Shown: positions 6,349-7,734 of the stretch, one piece after another
Numbering within the stretch: position 1 is the first letter of the stretch
Layout of the letters: each line of letters starts with the position of its first letter
NCBI GenBank assembly: GCA_028700795.1
Contig: JAQVRY010000046.1
Location: 1-7,734, forward strand
Length of the DNA: 7,734 nucleotides
Direction of reading: 5' to 3'
Origin: Tissierellia bacterium
GTDB taxonomy: Bacteria > Bacillota > Clostridia > Tissierellales > Sedimentibacteraceae
Notes under the pieces: generated by a model
What the model was told of the DNA's origin: nothing
Seen by the model: only the letters and a program-made list of their open reading frames with translations
The model's database searches: none
Translations under genes and position numbers: made by a program

Positions 6349-6801
6349 TTACCATCCTGCAAATTTGTATTTTTCACTGAAAAATACATCTATGTTTGAA
6401 AGCACCTTAATTAAAACTTCTTCTTCATGGCTGTTTAACCGTTGCAACGCACTTATTACCAAATCCTTATGAAAATCTTCGTGGGATTTGAATGCCGCTT
6501 TACCCTTTTCCGTAAGTCTGATTTTTACAACTCTTCTGTCTTCTGACGAGCGGCGTCTTTCAACATATCCTTTCTTAATAAGATTGTCTATGGCAGTTGT
6601 TAATGTACCTGAAGTAACCTTTACAGCCTTGGCAGTATCAGACATGGTGCGTTCAGTAGTAAATCCTATGTTGTCTATTACATGCATTTCAGTGATGGAT
6701 AAATCGAAAAATTCTCCAATTTTTAAGCACTTTTCCTCAATATCCAAAATATTTGCAAAAAGTCGTACAAGTATTTCATTTACTGTTTCGTGATTACTCA
6801 T
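6349..6801 (-). CDS. MarR-family repressor, FabT-like
   Basis: A 150-residue winged-helix DNA-binding protein. The N-terminal helix (VNEILVRLFANILDIEEK) serves dimerisation; DLSITEMHVIDNIG (33-46) begins the DNA-binding domain, the recognition helix falls near 62-75 (TSGTLTTAIDNLIKKG), and the wing is RRSSEDRRVVKIRLTEKG (83-100) with the typical DRR. The N-terminal IEEK...LSITEMH pattern recalls FabT, the Firmicute repressor of fatty-acid synthesis genes. That reading is backed by a FabT-type palindrome in its own promoter and by the DegV/FakB gene downstream. The start at 6801 has AGGTGG (6811-6806) close upstream. It is probably autoregulated. The fab genes themselves are not in the window, so naming it fabT would be premature. 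Confidence 0.9.
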   Translation of the reverse strand: MSNHETVNEILVRLFANILDIEEKCLKIGEFFDLSITEMHVIDNIGFTTERTMSDTAKAVKVTSGTLTTAIDNLIKKGYVERRRSSEDRRVVKIRLTEKGKAAFKSHEDFHKDLVISALQRLNSHEEEVLIKVLSNIDVFFSEKYKFAGW

Positions 6802-6818
6802 TAAACCACCTCAATTAC

Positions 6819-6831
6819 TTTGATAATCAAA
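6819..6831 (-). promoter_or_regulatory. FabT-type palindromic operator
   Basis: The minus strand reads TTTGATTATCAAA, perfect 5-bp arms around TTA, with AA before it. Published FabT sites in streptococci centre on TTTGATTATCAAA, so the match is essentially exact. It overlaps the last base of the -10 box and the start site of the marR-degV promoter, a position that would block polymerase. Binding by the adjacent MarR protein is inferred. Confidence 0.75.
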
Positions 6832-6859
6832 TTATATTTGCAATATTTGTATTTGTCAA
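6831..6859 (-). promoter_or_regulatory. Consensus sigma-A promoter of the marR-degV operon
   Basis: The minus strand reads TTGACA (6859-6854), 17 nt, TATAAT (6836-6831): both boxes perfect at ideal spacing. The predicted start lies inside the TTTGA-N3-TCAAA operator, about 20-25 nt before the MarR start codon. The -35 box includes the TGA stop of the upstream glycosylase gene (6858-6856). Confidence 0.9.
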
Positions 6860-7452
6860 GCATTTTTATAACGAATTGTATATCTCCACAAAAAATCCTT
6901 TGCTTCTTCGGCATAGTCAATATTTATACGCTTGCTTCTTTCCGTTTCAAATCCTCTAAAGCCGTCATCTTCAACATAAATTTCATTGCCTGTCAAATCT
7001 GTTCCATTGTGTTTTATTGTAATTTTTAGAGCATTGCATAGTTTTCCAGGACCGTTTGACATATTTCTTTTTTGGTACTTTGTTAGTTCGCTTAATTGTT
7101 TATTGTATCTGTTGATACACATTTCTTCTTCATTAATTACCGGCTCAACTGCCCTTATTAAAACAGCGCTGCAGGTTCCTTCTTTTTCTGTAACAAAGTT
7201 CAGACAATAATACATGCCGTAAATAAGGTATACATATGCATAACCGGGAGGCCCAAACATTATTTTTGTTCGGGGTGTTATTTTACCTCCATAACCGTGG
7301 CTTGCCTTGTCAATTGCAGCTATGTATGCTTCTGATTCAATAATTCTTGACTTTATTAATGTATCGTTATATTTTCTTACTAAAATTTTCCCTACTAATT
7401 TTTCTCCTACAATTCGGGCATCTTGATTGTAAAAATCTCTTTTAAGTTTCAT
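6856..7452 (-). CDS. mpg: 3-methyladenine DNA glycosylase (AAG/MPG family)
   Basis: A 198-residue monofunctional base-excision repair enzyme that removes alkylated purines such as 3-methyladenine and hypoxanthine from DNA. The family core is all present: RIIESEAY with the catalytic Glu41 (human Glu125) and Tyr43 (human Tyr127), DKASHGYGG with His52 (human His136), TPRTKIMFGPPG, and YVYLIYGMYYCLN with the intercalating-position Tyr75 (human Tyr159). The spacing between these residues equals that of the human enzyme. Later come LIRAVEP and the SNGPGKLCNAL block. Length is normal for bacterial members. ATG at 7452 has GGAG 4 nt upstream. The stop TGA overlaps the -35 box of the following marR promoter, leaving no room for a terminator, so readthrough into marR-degV is likely. 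No clear promoter of its own was found; a palindromic repeat lies just upstream. Confidence 0.96.
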   Translation of the reverse strand: MKLKRDFYNQDARIVGEKLVGKILVRKYNDTLIKSRIIESEAYIAAIDKASHGYGGKITPRTKIMFGPPGYAYVYLIYGMYYCLNFVTEKEGTCSAVLIRAVEPVINEEEMCINRYNKQLSELTKYQKRNMSNGPGKLCNALKITIKHNGTDLTGNEIYVEDDGFRGFETERSKRINIDYAEEAKDFLWRYTIRYKNA

Positions 7453-7464
7453 ACTTCTCCTGTT

Positions 7465-7497
7465 ATTGTCATCCTGAGCGTAAGCGAAGGATCTCAG
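7465..7497 (+). repeat. 33-bp direct repeat, copy 1
   Basis: ATTGTCATCCTGAGCG followed by TAAGCGAAGGATCTCAG is identical to 7608-7640. It forms the left arm of the larger palindrome 7468-7542. Its end is 3 bp from the AGGAG ribosome binding site of the glycosylase gene. Confidence 0.95.
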
Positions 7498-7542
7498 GTT
7501 TTAAAAGATTAGATTCTTCGGGCTAAAGCCCTCAGAATGACA
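7468..7542. repeat. 75-bp imperfect palindromic intergenic repeat
   Basis: The tips TGTCATCCTGAG (from 7468) and CTCAGAATGACA (7531-7542) are inverted and match at 11 of 12 positions. Further in, GCGAAGGATCT faces AGATTCTTCGGGC, so most of the unit could fold into one long imperfect hairpin. GTCATYCTGAG...GAAGRATCT palindromes of this kind are common dispersed intergenic repeats in clostridial and other bacterial genomes; that class assignment is from general knowledge. It lies in the 5' leader of the glycosylase gene on the minus strand and may be transcribed. Confidence 0.8.
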
Positions 7543-7607
7543 CCTAGCTTATTCATAGCAATGGCACTTACGTGTATTCATACCACGATAAACAAATATG
7601 CTCTGTG

Positions 7608-7658
7608 ATTGTCATCCTGAGCGTAAGCGAAGGATCTCAGTTATTCATACCTATGACA
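7608..7658. repeat. Second, shortened copy of the palindromic repeat
   Basis: The first 33 bp (7608-7640) are identical to copy 1, but the right arm is missing. Instead a short tract with TTATTCATACC follows, then ATGACA (7653-7658), which matches the TGTCAT tip at 7610. It resembles an internally deleted version. Its right tip overlaps the stop codon of tatD. Confidence 0.75.
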
Positions 7659-7734
7659 AACCAAATAGTCTTTTGAAATTCTCCTTGGTTTTTTGTGCTA
7701 CCTCATCAATTGATATATTTCTTATTCTTGCTAT
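7651..7734 (-). CDS. tatD: TatD-family metal-dependent hydrolase, C-terminal end only
   Basis: Only 27 codons and a TAG stop (7653-7651) are in the window; the gene enters from the right edge. The residues include IARIRNISIDEVAQ and TKENFKRLFGLS, which fit the closing helices of TatD/YcfH-type hydrolases, where (A)E/RI(R)G-(I)S-xEEVA and (T)xEN-xKRLF-x(L) are usual. TatD proteins are cytoplasmic TIM-barrel, metal-dependent 3'-5' nucleases. None of the metal ligands can be checked because they lie outside the window. The last codon and the stop overlap the tip of a palindromic repeat. Confidence 0.75.
   Translation of the reverse strand: MARIRNISIDEVAQKTKENFKRLFGLS

Noticed and set aside
7465..7640. 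Two identical 33-bp repeats might look like a small CRISPR array.
   Set aside because: Only two copies, a 110-bp gap with inverted arm sequence inside it, no cas genes, and the sequence resembles a common intergenic palindrome.

Overview
The window is AT-rich, with strong Shine-Dalgarno sites (AAGGAGG, GGAG), consensus sigma-A promoters and intrinsic terminators. Together with the gene families present (ClpE-like unfoldase, DegV, FabT-like MarR, a lysine riboswitch on dapA) this points to a low-GC Firmicute, most likely a member of the Clostridia. The species cannot be named from the sequence. No tRNA, rRNA, CRISPR array, intact transposase or phage gene was found.

Layout. All genes except the Clp ATPase lie on the minus strand. 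At the left edge is dapA (C-terminus cut off), read from a consensus promoter (TTGACA-17-TATACT) through a lysine riboswitch and an intrinsic terminator; this is a self-contained lysine feedback unit. After an apparently decayed stretch comes an AbrB-family membrane protein gene. Gene and promoter together are bracketed by a 41-bp inverted repeat (39/41 identical), which is the most unusual structure in the window. A second gene-poor stretch follows, holding another short coding remnant and the leader of the Clp gene. The plus-strand gene encodes a 773-residue Hsp100 ATPase with an N-terminal four-cysteine zinc finger, two AAA+ modules, a UVR-like coiled coil and an IGF ClpP-docking motif (ClpE-like). 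It ends at a strong terminator facing the convergent degV.

On the right, minus-strand genes run tatD (C-terminal end only), an intergenic palindromic repeat region, a 3-methyladenine DNA glycosylase, a MarR regulator and a DegV/FakB-type fatty-acid-binding protein. The MarR gene has a perfect TTGACA-17-TATAAT promoter whose -10 box runs into a TTTGA-N3-TCAAA palindrome matching the known FabT operator. MarR and DegV therefore probably form an autoregulated two-gene operon concerned with fatty-acid sensing and use. The stop codon of the glycosylase gene lies inside the -35 box of this promoter.

Most of the window is ordinary housekeeping sequence. The items worth a second look are the inverted repeat around the AbrB gene, the shortened P2/P3 arms of the lysine riboswitch, the FabT-like operator linking MarR and DegV, the leader of the Clp gene, and the palindromic repeats, one of which supplies the end of tatD.
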